This document shows, in pieces, positions 8,688-16,938 of a stretch of 64,000 nt of DNA. This DNA is from Streptococcus oricebi. Lineage in GTDB: Bacteria > Bacillota > Bacilli > Lactobacillales > Streptococcaceae. Location of the stretch: the NCBI RefSeq assembly GCF_017883985.1, contig NZ_PRDG01000001.1:44122-108121 (forward strand), in the 5' to 3' direction. How positions within the stretch are numbered: the first letter of the stretch is position 1; each line of letters begins with the position of its first letter. The notes under the pieces were generated by a model, which searched no databases, was not told where the DNA came from, and worked only from the letters and a program-made list of their open reading frames with translations. A program made the translations under genes and the position numbers.

Positions 8688-8960
8688 TTATTTAGAGTAT
8701 TTCGAATCGTGGAATTTCTTCATGATTCCAGCTTTTGAAAGAATGTTACGAACAGTGTCAGATGGTTGTGCACCATTAGCCAACCATTCAAGGATACGGT
8801 CTTCTTTCAAGGTTACTTGGTTTTCAGCTACAAGTGGGTTGTAGGTACCAACTGTTTCGATGAAACGTCCGTCACGTGGTGAACGTGAGTCTGCAACGTT
8901 GATACGGTAGAAAGGTTTTTTCTTAGAACCCATACGAGTTAAACGGATTTTTACTGCCAT
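8688..8960 (-). CDS. rpsP: 30S ribosomal protein S16
   Basis: S16 is a primary-binding protein of the 30S subunit. The 90-residue sequence is full length and begins [20 protein letters not shown], the family signature, followed by [14 protein letters not shown]. Its promoter lies immediately upstream, within the ndk 3' region, and it leads the operon with khpA. Confidence 0.99.
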   Translation of the reverse strand: MAVKIRLTRMGSKKKPFYRINVADSRSPRDGRFIETVGTYNPLVAENQVTLKEDRILEWLANGAQPSDTVRNILSKAGIMKKFHDSKYSK

Positions 8961-9023
8961 TTTTCAATAGTCTCTTTTCTCTTTTTTATTTTGTAAGTAG
9001 TCTAGCTACTCACTTTCCTATCT

Positions 9024-9052
9024 ATCATACCATAGCCTATAAGAGCTGTCAA
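9024..9052 (-). promoter_or_regulatory. Promoter of rpsP-khpA
   Basis: On the minus strand TTGACA (9047-9052), a 17 bp spacer ending TGG, and TATGAT (9024-9029). The -35 box is formed by one arm of an inverted repeat downstream of ndk. Confidence 0.85.
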
Positions 9053-9068
9053 GAAAAAAACTTGACAG
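9046..9068. repeat. Perfect inverted repeat after ndk
   Basis: CTGTCAAG (9046-9053) and CTTGACAG (9061-9068) flank seven A/T bases. On the ndk transcript this makes an 8 bp hairpin with an oligo-U loop but no U-tract after it. One arm contains the rpsP -35 box. Confidence 0.7.
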
Positions 9069-9077
9069 ATCCCTTTT

Positions 9078-9500
9078 TTATTTTTCCCCAAACCAAAGAG
9101 CAATTTCGCGCGCTGCGGACTCAGGCGAATCAGAGCCATGCACGATATTCTGAATGGTCTCATCACCTTGTGGAGCCTGGGCAAAATCACCACGGATAGT
9201 TCCTGGCAGGGCTTCTTCTGGACGCGTTGCTCCCATCATCTTTCGCCAGCAGCTAATCACTTGAGGACCAGAAATGACACCAACCACGATTGGGCCGCTG
9301 GTCATAAAGTCCCGAATAAGGGGATAAAAAGCCTTGTCTACCAGCGCTTCATAATGCTGGTCAACTAATTCGCTGCTAGGAGCCGGTCGCAATTCTAGCT
9401 TTTCCAACTGAAAGCCGCGCTGCTCAATACGCTGCAATACTTGACCGACTAAGCCTCGCTTGACACCATCAGGCTTAATTATAAAAAAAGTTTTTTCCAT
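9078..9500 (-). CDS. ndk: Nucleoside diphosphate kinase
   Basis: Ndk transfers the gamma-phosphate between nucleoside tri- and diphosphates through a phosphohistidine. The conserved start [19 protein letters not shown] and the active site [20 protein letters not shown] (catalytic His in VHGSDS) are present, and the length of 140 residues is close to the family's. The frame extends 9 codons upstream to an ATG at 9527, but [12 protein letters not shown] aligns with the family start. The gene has a probable extended -10 promoter about 110 nt upstream (TGCTACAAT on the minus strand near 9619-9627). Confidence 0.95.
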   Translation of the reverse strand: MEKTFFIIKPDGVKRGLVGQVLQRIEQRGFQLEKLELRPAPSSELVDQHYEALVDKAFYPLIRDFMTSGPIVVGVISGPQVISCWRKMMGATRPEEALPGTIRGDFAQAPQGDETIQNIVHGSDSPESAAREIALWFGEK

Positions 9501-9843
9501 TTTAGCTGCCATTTCTAGCACCTCCAAACTCTGATAATCTTATTCAAATAAGGCGAAATAAACCAGACTGGCTCAACCAGCAAAGCTACTCCAACTCCCT
9601 TTGATTTTGTCTCCTTCTATTGTAGCATAAAATTCAATCAAAGTTGCCCTTTGAAAATCAGGAAAAACAAATTTTCCCAAATAAAAATGAGCCTATTTAT
9701 AGGCCCAATAGAGACAAAAGCAAGCAAAGGGAAGGGGACAGAACTCATTTCTAAAGCTGAAAAGACCAATCCCCCATAAATTTATAAGAATTTCTAAAAA
9801 ATGGTTAAGCTTGATTTCTGTCTTGCTTTTTTACCTGCCAAAA
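9501..9843. other. Intergenic region between ndk and CPBP gene
   Basis: This non-coding stretch holds the ndk promoter and long leader (about 9527-9630) and the CPBP gene's terminator (GCCTAT/ATAGGC at 9691-9704, followed on the minus strand by a T-rich run). A 30-codon plus-strand frame at 9688 lacks a ribosome site. Nothing else was recognised. Confidence 0.6.
9691..9704 (-). terminator. Terminator of the CPBP gene
   Basis: The short stem GCCTAT-AA-ATAGGC is followed on the minus strand by TCATTTTTAT. It is 140 nt past the CPBP stop. Confidence 0.5.
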
Positions 9844-10794
9844 TCAGGATAAAATAATCAGAGCATTGATAATTTCAAGGATGATAAAAATCCAAAACAC
9901 AGGAGCCCGAAAGGCCTGACCAAAGGTTCCTGGATAGACTTTATTGGCTTGAAGGTAATTAGAGATTTGCTGGCGTTTCTTATAGAGGATAAAGAGGGCT
10001 GGACCAGCCAAAAGCAAGAGCAGAATCGGGTGTATCCAGTTCACCTGCTGGCTAGTCAGATGAGAATAGAGATAAGTTAGGCCGTCTCCGATAACTAGAT
10101 TATTAAAGATATGGAGAAAGATGGACCAAAATATCGAATATTCCAAGGCTACATAGCCTAAAAAGAGACCGATAAAAATAGCAAAGGGAATCTGGTTGAG
10201 ATTGCCATGAAAGAAACCAAAGAAAAGAGAGGACATCAGAATGGCAAAGACCTTGCCATATTTCTCAAGGGCTCTCAGACCAGCCCCTCGAAAGATGAGC
10301 TCTTCTGAAATGGGCGCAGCAAGGTTCACATAAATAAAGAGCTCCCATGTCGTAGGGCCTGATATCGAAGACATGGAGTCCTTGATAGGAATACCCAAAA
10401 GAGTCAAGTAATCAGCCAACCAACTATTGACGATATAAAAGACCAGTTGGCTCAAAAAGAGACAGAGAATAAAAAAGCCTAGGGCTGGAAGAGTCATCTT
10501 CTGTCCCTTGTGGCGGATGTCCGACTTAAAGAGGGCTCCTTTTCGATAAATACTAAAAAGCAAGACTCCGATTGGGGCGGCTATTAGATAGACCAAGCCC
10601 ATTCGTTGACCAATAATCCTAATAGCTGTTTCAGTAATCTTGCTGGCATTATCCATATTTTCAGAGACAGCAAGCATGATGGCAAAAAGGGCATAAAGAA
10701 TGACGATAACAATGCTTACTACTGCGTAAATCATACACATCCCAGCAAACCAAGAAACATCTTTCTTAATCATTTTGGCATATTCAGTATTCAT
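9844..10794 (-). CDS. CPBP-family intramembrane glutamic protease
   Basis: This is a 316-residue polytopic protein of the CPBP/Abi family, the relatives of type II CAAX prenyl proteases; bacterial members act in bacteriocin immunity, maturation or unknown processing. All active-site motifs are present: EExxxR at residues 164-169 (EELIFRG), FFHGN with His196, and HIFNN with His228, each in a predicted membrane segment. A GGAG ribosome site precedes the ATG. It stands 76 nt after the TIGR01906 gene and may be read from the hemW operon. A second, wrecked CPBP gene lies at 20.9-21.4 kb. Confidence 0.9.
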   Translation of the reverse strand: MNTEYAKMIKKDVSWFAGMCMIYAVVSIVIVILYALFAIMLAVSENMDNASKITETAIRIIGQRMGLVYLIAAPIGVLLFSIYRKGALFKSDIRHKGQKMTLPALGFFILCLFLSQLVFYIVNSWLADYLTLLGIPIKDSMSSISGPTTWELFIYVNLAAPISEELIFRGAGLRALEKYGKVFAILMSSLFFGFFHGNLNQIPFAIFIGLFLGYVALEYSIFWSIFLHIFNNLVIGDGLTYLYSHLTSQQVNWIHPILLLLLAGPALFILYKKRQQISNYLQANKVYPGTFGQAFRAPVFWIFIILEIINALIILS

Positions 10795-10870
10795 AGATAC
10801 TCCTTATCCGATAAAAGACTAGTTCCTTTTTTCATTTCTAGGGAAAGGGGACTAGTGAGACCAAGAGGGA

Positions 10871-11497
10871 CTAGCTGACTTTCTTGCGACTCTTGAAATA
10901 AAGCAGGGCCAAGAGACCTTGATAGAGGGCAAAAAAGAGTAAGAAGGCATGGAGGAAAAATTCCTCTGGTAAAATCAAAATCACCGGATCTCGTGCAGGG
11001 TCAAAGAGCCAGGTGGAATCACCAACAAAGAGCAGTTGGTGAAAGAGGGTAAAAAATTGGTTAAAACCGATGAAAAAGCCTACTAGGGCCAGGGCAAAAG
11101 GCAGGGCCATCAGGGCTAGAATAGATCTTTGGTAAAAGGGTAAAAAGCCCTTTTTGATAATCTCCCGATAGCTAAAATAAAGACTAGGCAGGGTAAGGAC
11201 AAAGACTAGCTGGGCTAGGTGAAAGAGCCCCTTGACCGCTGCAAAATGGTGGAGACCCGCAGGTGAGGAGGGGAAGTCTGGCATGGCCAATCGCTGGCTA
11301 AAAGGATTGGTTAGGTAGTCCAGCAAAATATTGAAATTATGCTGGATACGACCAGGAGCCAGAGGGAGTTGATCAGCTAACTGTAAATGGGAAATCTCCC
11401 AAGGATAGAGCAACCAGGCCAGATAAATGGTCAAGAGAATTGCTGTGGCCAAAAGCCAGAGAATGCTTGTTGAAAAAATAAGTCGATTACGCATCAA
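10871..11497 (-). CDS. TIGR01906-family integral membrane protein (DUF1461)
   Basis: This 208-residue membrane protein has about four to five hydrophobic segments and matches the streptococcal TIGR01906/DUF1461 family. Typical features are an early large extracellular loop (about residues 35-85, with YPWEIS and [11 protein letters not shown]) and the last helix before a basic tail. No biochemical function is known. It overlaps the TIGR01457 gene by 11 bp and is the last gene of the hemW/thioesterase/phosphatase block, an order conserved in streptococci. Confidence 0.85.
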   Translation of the reverse strand: MMRNRLIFSTSILWLLATAILLTIYLAWLLYPWEISHLQLADQLPLAPGRIQHNFNILLDYLTNPFSQRLAMPDFPSSPAGLHHFAAVKGLFHLAQLVFVLTLPSLYFSYREIIKKGFLPFYQRSILALMALPFALALVGFFIGFNQFFTLFHQLLFVGDSTWLFDPARDPVILILPEEFFLHAFLLFFALYQGLLALLYFKSRKKVS

Positions 11498-12257
11498 AGT
11501 CCCACTCCGCTAAACTGGCTAAAACATGGTCGGGCTGAACTGGCAGGCTAGCTACTTCTTCTGCCTTGGTAAAGCCTGTTGTTACTAAGAGAGTTGGTAA
11601 ATCATTATCAATCCCTGCCCGAATATCTGTAGAATAGTTGTCTCCGACCATTAAGGTCTCCCGGCGATTGGTTCCTAGCCGCTCCAAGGCCTTATTCATA
11701 ATAACCGCATTGGGCTTGCCGATATAGACTGGATTGACTCGGGTGGCTGCTTCTAAAAGGGCAACCAAGGAGCCTGCTCCCGGTAAAAGACCGCGCTCGG
11801 TCGGAATATTTAGGTCAGGATTGGTCCCGATAAAGAGAGCCCCCTTTTGAATAGCCAGGGTTGCTAAGGCTAGCTTATCATAGGTCAAGTCCGTATCCAA
11901 CCCCACTACCACATAGGCTGGATTTTCCTTATCCTCTTGGTAGCCTGCTTCATAAATAGCTGTTTTCAGACCAGTCTCACCAATCACATAGGCTGTCTGG
12001 CCTCGATTCATATCCTTCATATAGTCAATGGTAGCCAGACTAGCTGTATAAATGGTCTCCTCTGGCGTGTCAATATTAAACTGCTCTCTTAGCATGGTCT
12101 GGACCATTTGCGGTGTCCTGGTCGTATTATTAGTAACAAAAAGATAGGGTAGGCCCCGCTTTTGTAGGTCATGGACAAAGGCCTCACCAGCAGGAATCCG
12201 CTCCTTGCCCTTATAAATCGTTCCGTCTAAATCAATTAAATATCCCTTATAGGTCAT
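11487..12257 (-). CDS. TIGR01457-family HAD-type phosphatase (NagD/AraL-like)
   Basis: This is a haloacid dehalogenase superfamily subclass IIA sugar phosphatase of 256 residues. The nucleophile motif [12 protein letters not shown] lies at residues 6-17, [10 protein letters not shown] is motif II, and the C-terminal motif [13 protein letters not shown] binds magnesium. The substrate is not known for this Gram-positive group; small sugar or nucleotide phosphates are likely. It follows the acyl-ACP thioesterase by 9 nt and overlaps the next gene. Confidence 0.92.
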   Translation of the reverse strand: MTYKGYLIDLDGTIYKGKERIPAGEAFVHDLQKRGLPYLFVTNNTTRTPQMVQTMLREQFNIDTPEETIYTASLATIDYMKDMNRGQTAYVIGETGLKTAIYEAGYQEDKENPAYVVVGLDTDLTYDKLALATLAIQKGALFIGTNPDLNIPTERGLLPGAGSLVALLEAATRVNPVYIGKPNAVIMNKALERLGTNRRETLMVGDNYSTDIRAGIDNDLPTLLVTTGFTKAEEVASLPVQPDHVLASLAEWDFDA

Positions 12258-12266
12258 CTTTTCTCC

Positions 12267-13001
12267 TTACCTTTTTATCTGCTTCCAGCTTACCAGGGCC
12301 TGAGCATTGATTTGGCCATTTGAGCTAATCTCATGGCTACTCTGCAGGCCTTGGACCTCTAATTTGGACTCAATCAAGCCCCCGGCTTGCACTTCCTTGA
12401 CATACTTGAGTTGGATACGTTCAGGAATATGGTCCTCCAGAAATTCCGAACCCATGGCCTCCAAAATCCAGTCCAGGTACTTGCTATTATTTACATGGCC
12501 ATTCATATCCAGATCATAAAAGCGGACTAGATAGTCCTGAATCTGGGGATTTTGCAAGGCCTGATAGCGTGGGCCACGCATAATCTTCTTGCTCTTTTCT
12601 GACTGGTAAACAGCCACAATCTCCTCTAAGACGGGATGAACCTTGCGCTCCTTGCGGTCAAACATGACAAAACTTGCCAGCATATCAACGATAAGCTGCC
12701 CCTGAGCATCAAAAATCCGAATGGACCGATAGCAAAATAGGCGGTTATGGGACAGGGCCTCGGTTTCAATCGTGATTTCCTCATCAAAAAGAGGGAGTCG
12801 CTCAATCTTGATGTCATAATCGGTCACAATCCAGGCCAGGTTATACTGCTCGAGCATGCTCTTGTCGCTATTGCCCAGCTCGGCTGATTGGAGACCAGAA
12901 ACTTGCAGGGAGAGCAAGAGCAACTGGGGAATTTTAATAAAACCATTGATATCGCTCATATCAAAAGGAACGGTCATCTTAGTCTGATAGGTTAAAGCCA
13001 T
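12267..13001 (-). CDS. Acyl-ACP thioesterase
   Basis: This 244-residue protein is a double hot-dog acyl-ACP thioesterase, which releases free fatty acids from acyl carrier protein. Recognisable parts are the N-terminal hot-dog (YQTKMTVPFDMSDINGFIKI; WIVTDYDIKIERLP) and the second repeat with DLDMNGHVNNSKYLDWILEA, containing the Asn-His catalytic pair. It begins 3 nt after the hemW stop, the usual arrangement in streptococci, and is probably translationally coupled to hemW. Confidence 0.92.
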   Translation of the reverse strand: MALTYQTKMTVPFDMSDINGFIKIPQLLLLSLQVSGLQSAELGNSDKSMLEQYNLAWIVTDYDIKIERLPLFDEEITIETEALSHNRLFCYRSIRIFDAQGQLIVDMLASFVMFDRKERKVHPVLEEIVAVYQSEKSKKIMRGPRYQALQNPQIQDYLVRFYDLDMNGHVNNSKYLDWILEAMGSEFLEDHIPERIQLKYVKEVQAGGLIESKLEVQGLQSSHEISSNGQINAQALVSWKQIKR

Positions 13002-13004
13002 CTT

Positions 13005-14138
13005 CTACTCCTTTAAGATAAATTTCTCAGCAACAGTATCTCCTAAAAAGAGACCTCTCTTAGTCATTCGTATAAAATCTGGATCATCTACCAAGAGCCC
13101 TTGCTCAATCAAGTCTGCAACCACCTGGCCATAGAGGGCCTGGAAGGACTGGCCAAACTTGGCTTCAAAGTCCTGGATAGAGACACCCGTCTTTTTCCTA
13201 AGGCCTAAAAACATCTCCTCCTCCATCTTTTCAGCCTGGCTGAGGACCTCCTCTTGGACACGCGCCTGACCCCTTTCGACTGCTTCCATATAGTGGCGAA
13301 TCGGTCCATGGTTTTTATAGCGAACCCCATCAAGGTAGCCCGAAGCTCCCGCCCCTAGACCAAAGTATTCGGCATTGTCCCAGTACATGAGATTGTGGCG
13401 ACTTTCAAAGCCTGGCTTGGAAAAATTGGAAATCTCATAGTGTTCAAAGCCAGCCTGCTCCAGGGCAGCAATGATATACTCAAACATCTCCGCTTCCAAG
13501 TCCTCCTTGGGCAAGGGAAGTTTTCCCCTGCGCATGCGATTCATAAAGACCGTATGGTTTTCCAAAATCAGGCTATACAGGCTCATGTGGGGAATATCTA
13601 GAGAAATCGCCTTGGCAACATTTTCTCTTACATTATCCATGGTCTGCTTGGGGAGGGCATAAATCAGGTCGATTGAAATATTATCAAAACCAGCCAACTT
13701 TAAGGCAGCGATATTATCATAGATGTCCTGCTCACTATGGCCCCGCCCAATCTGCTTGAGCATACGGTTATCAAAAGTCTGCACGCCCAGCGAGACCCGA
13801 TTGACCGCCGAATCCTTTAAGACAGCAATCTTATCAGGGTCTAAATCTCCGGGATTGGCTTCAATGGTTAATTCCTCTAGGCTGGACAAATCCAGGGTTT
13901 TGGTTAATTCTCTTAATAAAAATTCCAACTGGGCCGCTGATAGGGCAGTCGGTGTCCCTCCACCAATATATAGGGTCCGTAGCTTCTTAATATTATAGGA
14001 TTGGTATTCAGCAATCAAGTGCTCCAAATAAAGGTCTACCGGTTGATTTCTGATAAAGACCTTGGAAAAATCACAGTAATAGCAAATCTGGGTACAAAAG
14101 GGGATGTGAACATAGGCAGAGGTTGGTTTTTTGTGCAT
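13005..14138 (-). CDS. hemW: Radical SAM heme chaperone HemW (HemN-like)
   Basis: HemW proteins bind a 4Fe-4S cluster and heme; they resemble coproporphyrinogen III dehydrogenase but usually act as heme chaperones. The start MHKKPTSAYVHIPFC matches family starts, and the cluster motif CTQICYYC gives Cys15, Cys19 and Cys22. The frame stays open to 14258, but those 40 extra codons are poorly conserved in character and contain the promoter. GGGTPTAL (SAM binding) and the C-terminal HemN domain are present; length is 377 residues. There is no Shine-Dalgarno sequence, and an extended -10 box lies 6 nt before the ATG, which predicts a leaderless mRNA. It leads the thioesterase/phosphatase/membrane protein operon. 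Confidence 0.95.
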   Translation of the reverse strand: MHKKPTSAYVHIPFCTQICYYCDFSKVFIRNQPVDLYLEHLIAEYQSYNIKKLRTLYIGGGTPTALSAAQLEFLLRELTKTLDLSSLEELTIEANPGDLDPDKIAVLKDSAVNRVSLGVQTFDNRMLKQIGRGHSEQDIYDNIAALKLAGFDNISIDLIYALPKQTMDNVRENVAKAISLDIPHMSLYSLILENHTVFMNRMRRGKLPLPKEDLEAEMFEYIIAALEQAGFEHYEISNFSKPGFESRHNLMYWDNAEYFGLGAGASGYLDGVRYKNHGPIRHYMEAVERGQARVQEEVLSQAEKMEEEMFLGLRKKTGVSIQDFEAKFGQSFQALYGQVVADLIEQGLLVDDPDFIRMTKRGLFLGDTVAEKFILKE

Positions 14139-14144
14139 GTAGTT

Positions 14145-14153
14145 ATTATAACA
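14145..14153 (-). promoter_or_regulatory. Extended -10 promoter for leaderless hemW
   Basis: On the minus strand TGTTATAAT (14145-14153) is an extended -10 box, and the hemW ATG begins exactly 6 nt after it. No good -35 is seen. Transcription would start on the A of the ATG. Confidence 0.65.
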
Positions 14154-14168
14154 CATTTTAAGTAAATC

Positions 14169-14189
14169 AATTCCCAAACTATGGGAATT
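14169..14189. repeat. Palindrome upstream of the hemW promoter
   Basis: AATTCCCA and TGGGAATT, 8 bp perfect arms around a 5 bp centre, lie 16 bp upstream of the -10 box, where the -35 region should be. It could be an operator. Confidence 0.55.
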
Positions 14190-14306
14190 TCTGGCATATT
14201 TAACATGATTAAAAAACCAGCCCTCTAAATCTAAATTGGTCAAGACTTTCGTATTCAAAAGATGGCGGCCTACTAGCTATTCTTTCTGAAAAGGCTGGCT
14301 ATAAAA

Positions 14307-14334
14307 AACTCCTAGACCTTCAGGTCCAAGAGTT
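14307..14334 (-). terminator. Terminator of the receptor lipoprotein gene
   Basis: A hairpin with core GGACCT/AGGTCT and outer arms AACTC/GAGTT is followed on the minus strand by TTTTTTAT. It lies 15 nt past the stop of the gene at 14349. Confidence 0.75.
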
Positions 14335-14348
14335 GCGATTGAGAACTC

Positions 14349-15161
14349 CTATTCAGAGACAGCGGTTAGCTGGATTGACTTTTGGATGTACTTATCGTAG
14401 TCTCCCTTGGCCTTCACTCGACGGACGACCTTGTCGACCACTGCTTTTAGGTCTTGCTCCTCCTTTTTTAGGGCAATAGCCAGGGAAGCACCGTCACTAG
14501 CAGGGAGTTGAACTTGGGCCTGGGCCAAATCCTTATTTTGAGCCACAAAGCCAGCAGCCACCGGCCCCTCCATATAGACCGCATCGACCTTACCGGCCTT
14601 GAGCTCATTTACAGCCTCACCAGTGGCTGGCAGGGGAGTGACTTGGGCTTCTTTGAGTTGCTGCTTAGCTAGCCCCTCCTGGATGCTCCCCTTTAGGACA
14701 GCAATCTTCTTTCCTGCAAAATCACTGAATTGATGGTAATTTTCTTGCTCCTTTTGCTTGATGAGAATACTATTTTGCGTTTCATAATAGGGCTCAGAAA
14801 AGTCAAAGACCTTTTGACGCTCCTCGGTTACCGAAAGACTGGCCAAGGCCAGATCTGACCGCCCCGATTGAAGACTGGAGAGGACATTATCAAAACTCAT
14901 AGAGGACAACTCCAAGTCCACCCCTATTTCATCAGCGATGGCTTGGGCTAGCTCGATATCTGCTCCGACCACCTTATTTTTTCCATCAACTAGGGTCTGA
15001 AATTCAAAAGGAGCATAATTGGGACAGGTCGCGACAACCAATTTTCCCCGGCTCTTAATATTCTCTAAGACAGAGGCCCCCTCCTTTTTTGAAGCACAGG
15101 CAAAGAGGCTTAAGGACAGGATAAGGGCTAGGCTAGATAGGACAATCGTTTTTAACTTCAT
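14349..15161 (-). CDS. Amino acid ABC transporter substrate-binding lipoprotein
   Basis: This is a 270-residue family 3 solute receptor, which binds a polar or basic amino acid outside the cell. The lipobox LFAC places the lipidated Cys at about residue 22. The first lobe begins KLVVATCPNYAPFEFQ, and the family signature GADIELAQAIADEIGVDLEL follows; the second-lobe motifs FAGKKIAVLKGSIQEG and VDAVYMEGPVA are clear. No permease or ATPase gene adjoins it; it is a one-gene unit with its own promoter and terminator, and may serve a transporter encoded elsewhere. The exact amino acid cannot be read from sequence. Confidence 0.9.
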   Translation of the reverse strand: MKLKTIVLSSLALILSLSLFACASKKEGASVLENIKSRGKLVVATCPNYAPFEFQTLVDGKNKVVGADIELAQAIADEIGVDLELSSMSFDNVLSSLQSGRSDLALASLSVTEERQKVFDFSEPYYETQNSILIKQKEQENYHQFSDFAGKKIAVLKGSIQEGLAKQQLKEAQVTPLPATGEAVNELKAGKVDAVYMEGPVAAGFVAQNKDLAQAQVQLPASDGASLAIALKKEEQDLKAVVDKVVRRVKAKGDYDKYIQKSIQLTAVSE

Positions 15162-15188
15162 GGGGCCACCTCCTCTAAATTATGAATA

Positions 15189-15217
15189 ATCATACCTTCT
15201 ATTTAAAAAAATGTCAA
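15189..15217 (-). promoter_or_regulatory. Promoter of the receptor lipoprotein gene
   Basis: On the minus strand TTGACA (15212-15217) and TATGAT (15189-15194) are 17 bp apart, followed by the ribosome site GGAGGTGG. Confidence 0.85.
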
Positions 15218-15271
15218 GTATTTATGTATTTTTTATCATTTTCTTAATAAATAATCTTTTTACTCACTTAA

Positions 15272-15297
15272 AAAAGCCGGGACAAGGCCCAGCTTTT
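15272..15297. terminator. Terminator of the ABC exporter operon
   Basis: AAAAGCCGGG (15272-15281) pairs with CCCAGCTTTT (15288-15297). On the minus strand it is followed by a T-run, just past the permease gene. Confidence 0.75.
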
Positions 15298-15318
15298 AAA
15301 AGACTCTTTATTAAATAT

Positions 15319-16938
15319 TTAATCTCCAAGGTCTAGATGAACCTTCTTGAGACAAGAGCGGCTAATAATATAGGTCAGGATAAGTAAAATTAAAAGACTG
15401 ACACCTGCTAAAAGATAGCCCAGGAAGGCCGGACTATTATAAACCAGAACCGCACTGAGAACAATCAAAACCAGGGAGACAAGAAGCCCCAAAAGGGCCA
15501 AGAGCCCCTTGAGGGCATTATTATCCCTATTCAATAATTCCGTAATATTGGTCCAATTATTGGTCAAAAGTCGCTTGTCTCGAGCATAACCCCAGGCACT
15601 GGAGAAGATACAGGTCAAGCCCCAGCTAACTAGCATGACCAAGGTCAGAAGCAAGGGCAGACCTAGGAGAAGGCAAAAACCCAGAAATAAAATAGCCGGT
15701 AAAATGGATTGGAGGATAAATAAATCCCAAAACTTCAAATTGAGATAGCGGCGCATATCAAAAGGCAGGACCTTGAGATAGTCATAATTTTCCCTTTCCA
15801 GAGAAATCCCAATCGCCGTTAGATTGGCCCCACCAGCATTGAGACTGGCAATAAAGACACTTAATAAGATAAAGGGAAAGGCATACCTTAAGGTCGCAAA
15901 CTGGATTAGGAGCTTAGGATTATTAAAGACAAAACCAGCCAAAGGTAGGAGGAAAAAGTAAGGTAAGATTGAGGATAGGAAAATGGACTGGAGAAAGACT
16001 GAGCCTTCGCCAATCAGATTGAGCTGGTAACGCCAGACAAATCGCGGAAAGTTCTTAAGTCCGTCAAGCTTCAATGAGCGCATCCGCTTTTGCTTAGACT
16101 GACTGGTACTTGTAGTCAGGGCTGCCTCATAAAACTCTGGTAAAACCTTATAACGTACCAAGCCCAAGAGCAAGAGGGTAAATAAAATCCAAGCCCCCAT
16201 GCCCAAAAGGGCTGAACTAGAAAAAGGATTCAGAGCAAAGTTATGAAAGGCAAGGAGGGGAGAGAAATAACTGGCCTGATCTTGACTAAGATTTCTCATA
16301 CTGGAGCTATTTTGCATATTGACTAGGATAATAGCACCAATGGCTACCAAGGTTGCTAGGCCCAAGAGAAGATTGGAGGCCAGCTTTTTATAGCGCCGAA
16401 AGAGGGCTGTCTTGGTGATAAAATGCACCCCCACCAAAATCAGCAAGGTCATAGCAGAAAAGATGACCAAGATAGATAAAAGAAGACTAGGCAGGGCTAG
16501 CCAAATCGCCTGTCCAGCCTGAATGTGCAGAACAGCCAGATAGACGATAATAGGAAAAATTCCCATCAAGGTCGTCAAAAGGACTGAAAATCCCTTGCCA
16601 ACCATAATCTCCCCTTCTGTAAAGGCATAAGGACGGTAGGCTTGGAGGTCCTTGCTCTCATAGAAAACATTATAGAAGGCTAAAAAACCTTGGGCAAAGA
16701 TATAGAGATAAAATATACCGACAAAATTACTAAAGCGCCCCGGATTGTCAACGAGTGAAACAGACCAGGCCTGAGCTCCAAAGATAATAGCATAAAGAAC
16801 CCCGATAAGTAGGTAGTTTCTTAAAAGGGTCTTAGCAATATTGGTCTGCTTTTTCTTGCGATACGTGCTGAGATTAGAAGAGGTCGCCGTATAGATAAGA
16901 TTGATTTCAACCAAAGATTTTACTGCTCTAAGGCGCAT
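15319..16938 (-). CDS. ABC transporter permease, large multi-span type
   Basis: This 539-residue membrane protein has about 12 hydrophobic segments in two halves separated by a basic cytoplasmic loop (about residues 255-280, SQSKQKRMRSLKL). Proteins of this shape pair with a YxlF/EcsA-type ATPase in exporters of unknown substrate in streptococci. It overlaps the upstream ATPase gene by 11 bp, so the two make a transporter. There is no substrate-binding protein in the operon, which fits export or a regulatory role. Confidence 0.8.
   Translation of the reverse strand: MRLRAVKSLVEINLIYTATSSNLSTYRKKKQTNIAKTLLRNYLLIGVLYAIIFGAQAWSVSLVDNPGRFSNFVGIFYLYIFAQGFLAFYNVFYESKDLQAYRPYAFTEGEIMVGKGFSVLLTTLMGIFPIIVYLAVLHIQAGQAIWLALPSLLLSILVIFSAMTLLILVGVHFITKTALFRRYKKLASNLLLGLATLVAIGAIILVNMQNSSSMRNLSQDQASYFSPLLAFHNFALNPFSSSALLGMGAWILFTLLLLGLVRYKVLPEFYEAALTTSTSQSKQKRMRSLKLDGLKNFPRFVWRYQLNLIGEGSVFLQSIFLSSILPYFFLLPLAGFVFNNPKLLIQFATLRYAFPFILLSVFIASLNAGGANLTAIGISLERENYDYLKVLPFDMRRYLNLKFWDLFILQSILPAILFLGFCLLLGLPLLLTLVMLVSWGLTCIFSSAWGYARDKRLLTNNWTNITELLNRDNNALKGLLALLGLLVSLVLIVLSAVLVYNSPAFLGYLLAGVSLLILLILTYIISRSCLKKVHLDLGD

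Noticed and set aside
9688..9780. 30-codon plus-strand frame between ndk and the CPBP gene
   Set aside because: No ribosome site or promoter, and its start lies in the CPBP terminator.
14139..14258. Upstream extension of the hemW frame
   Set aside because: The extension is not like family members, includes the -10 box and a palindrome, and MHKKPTSAYVHIPFC is the conserved start.
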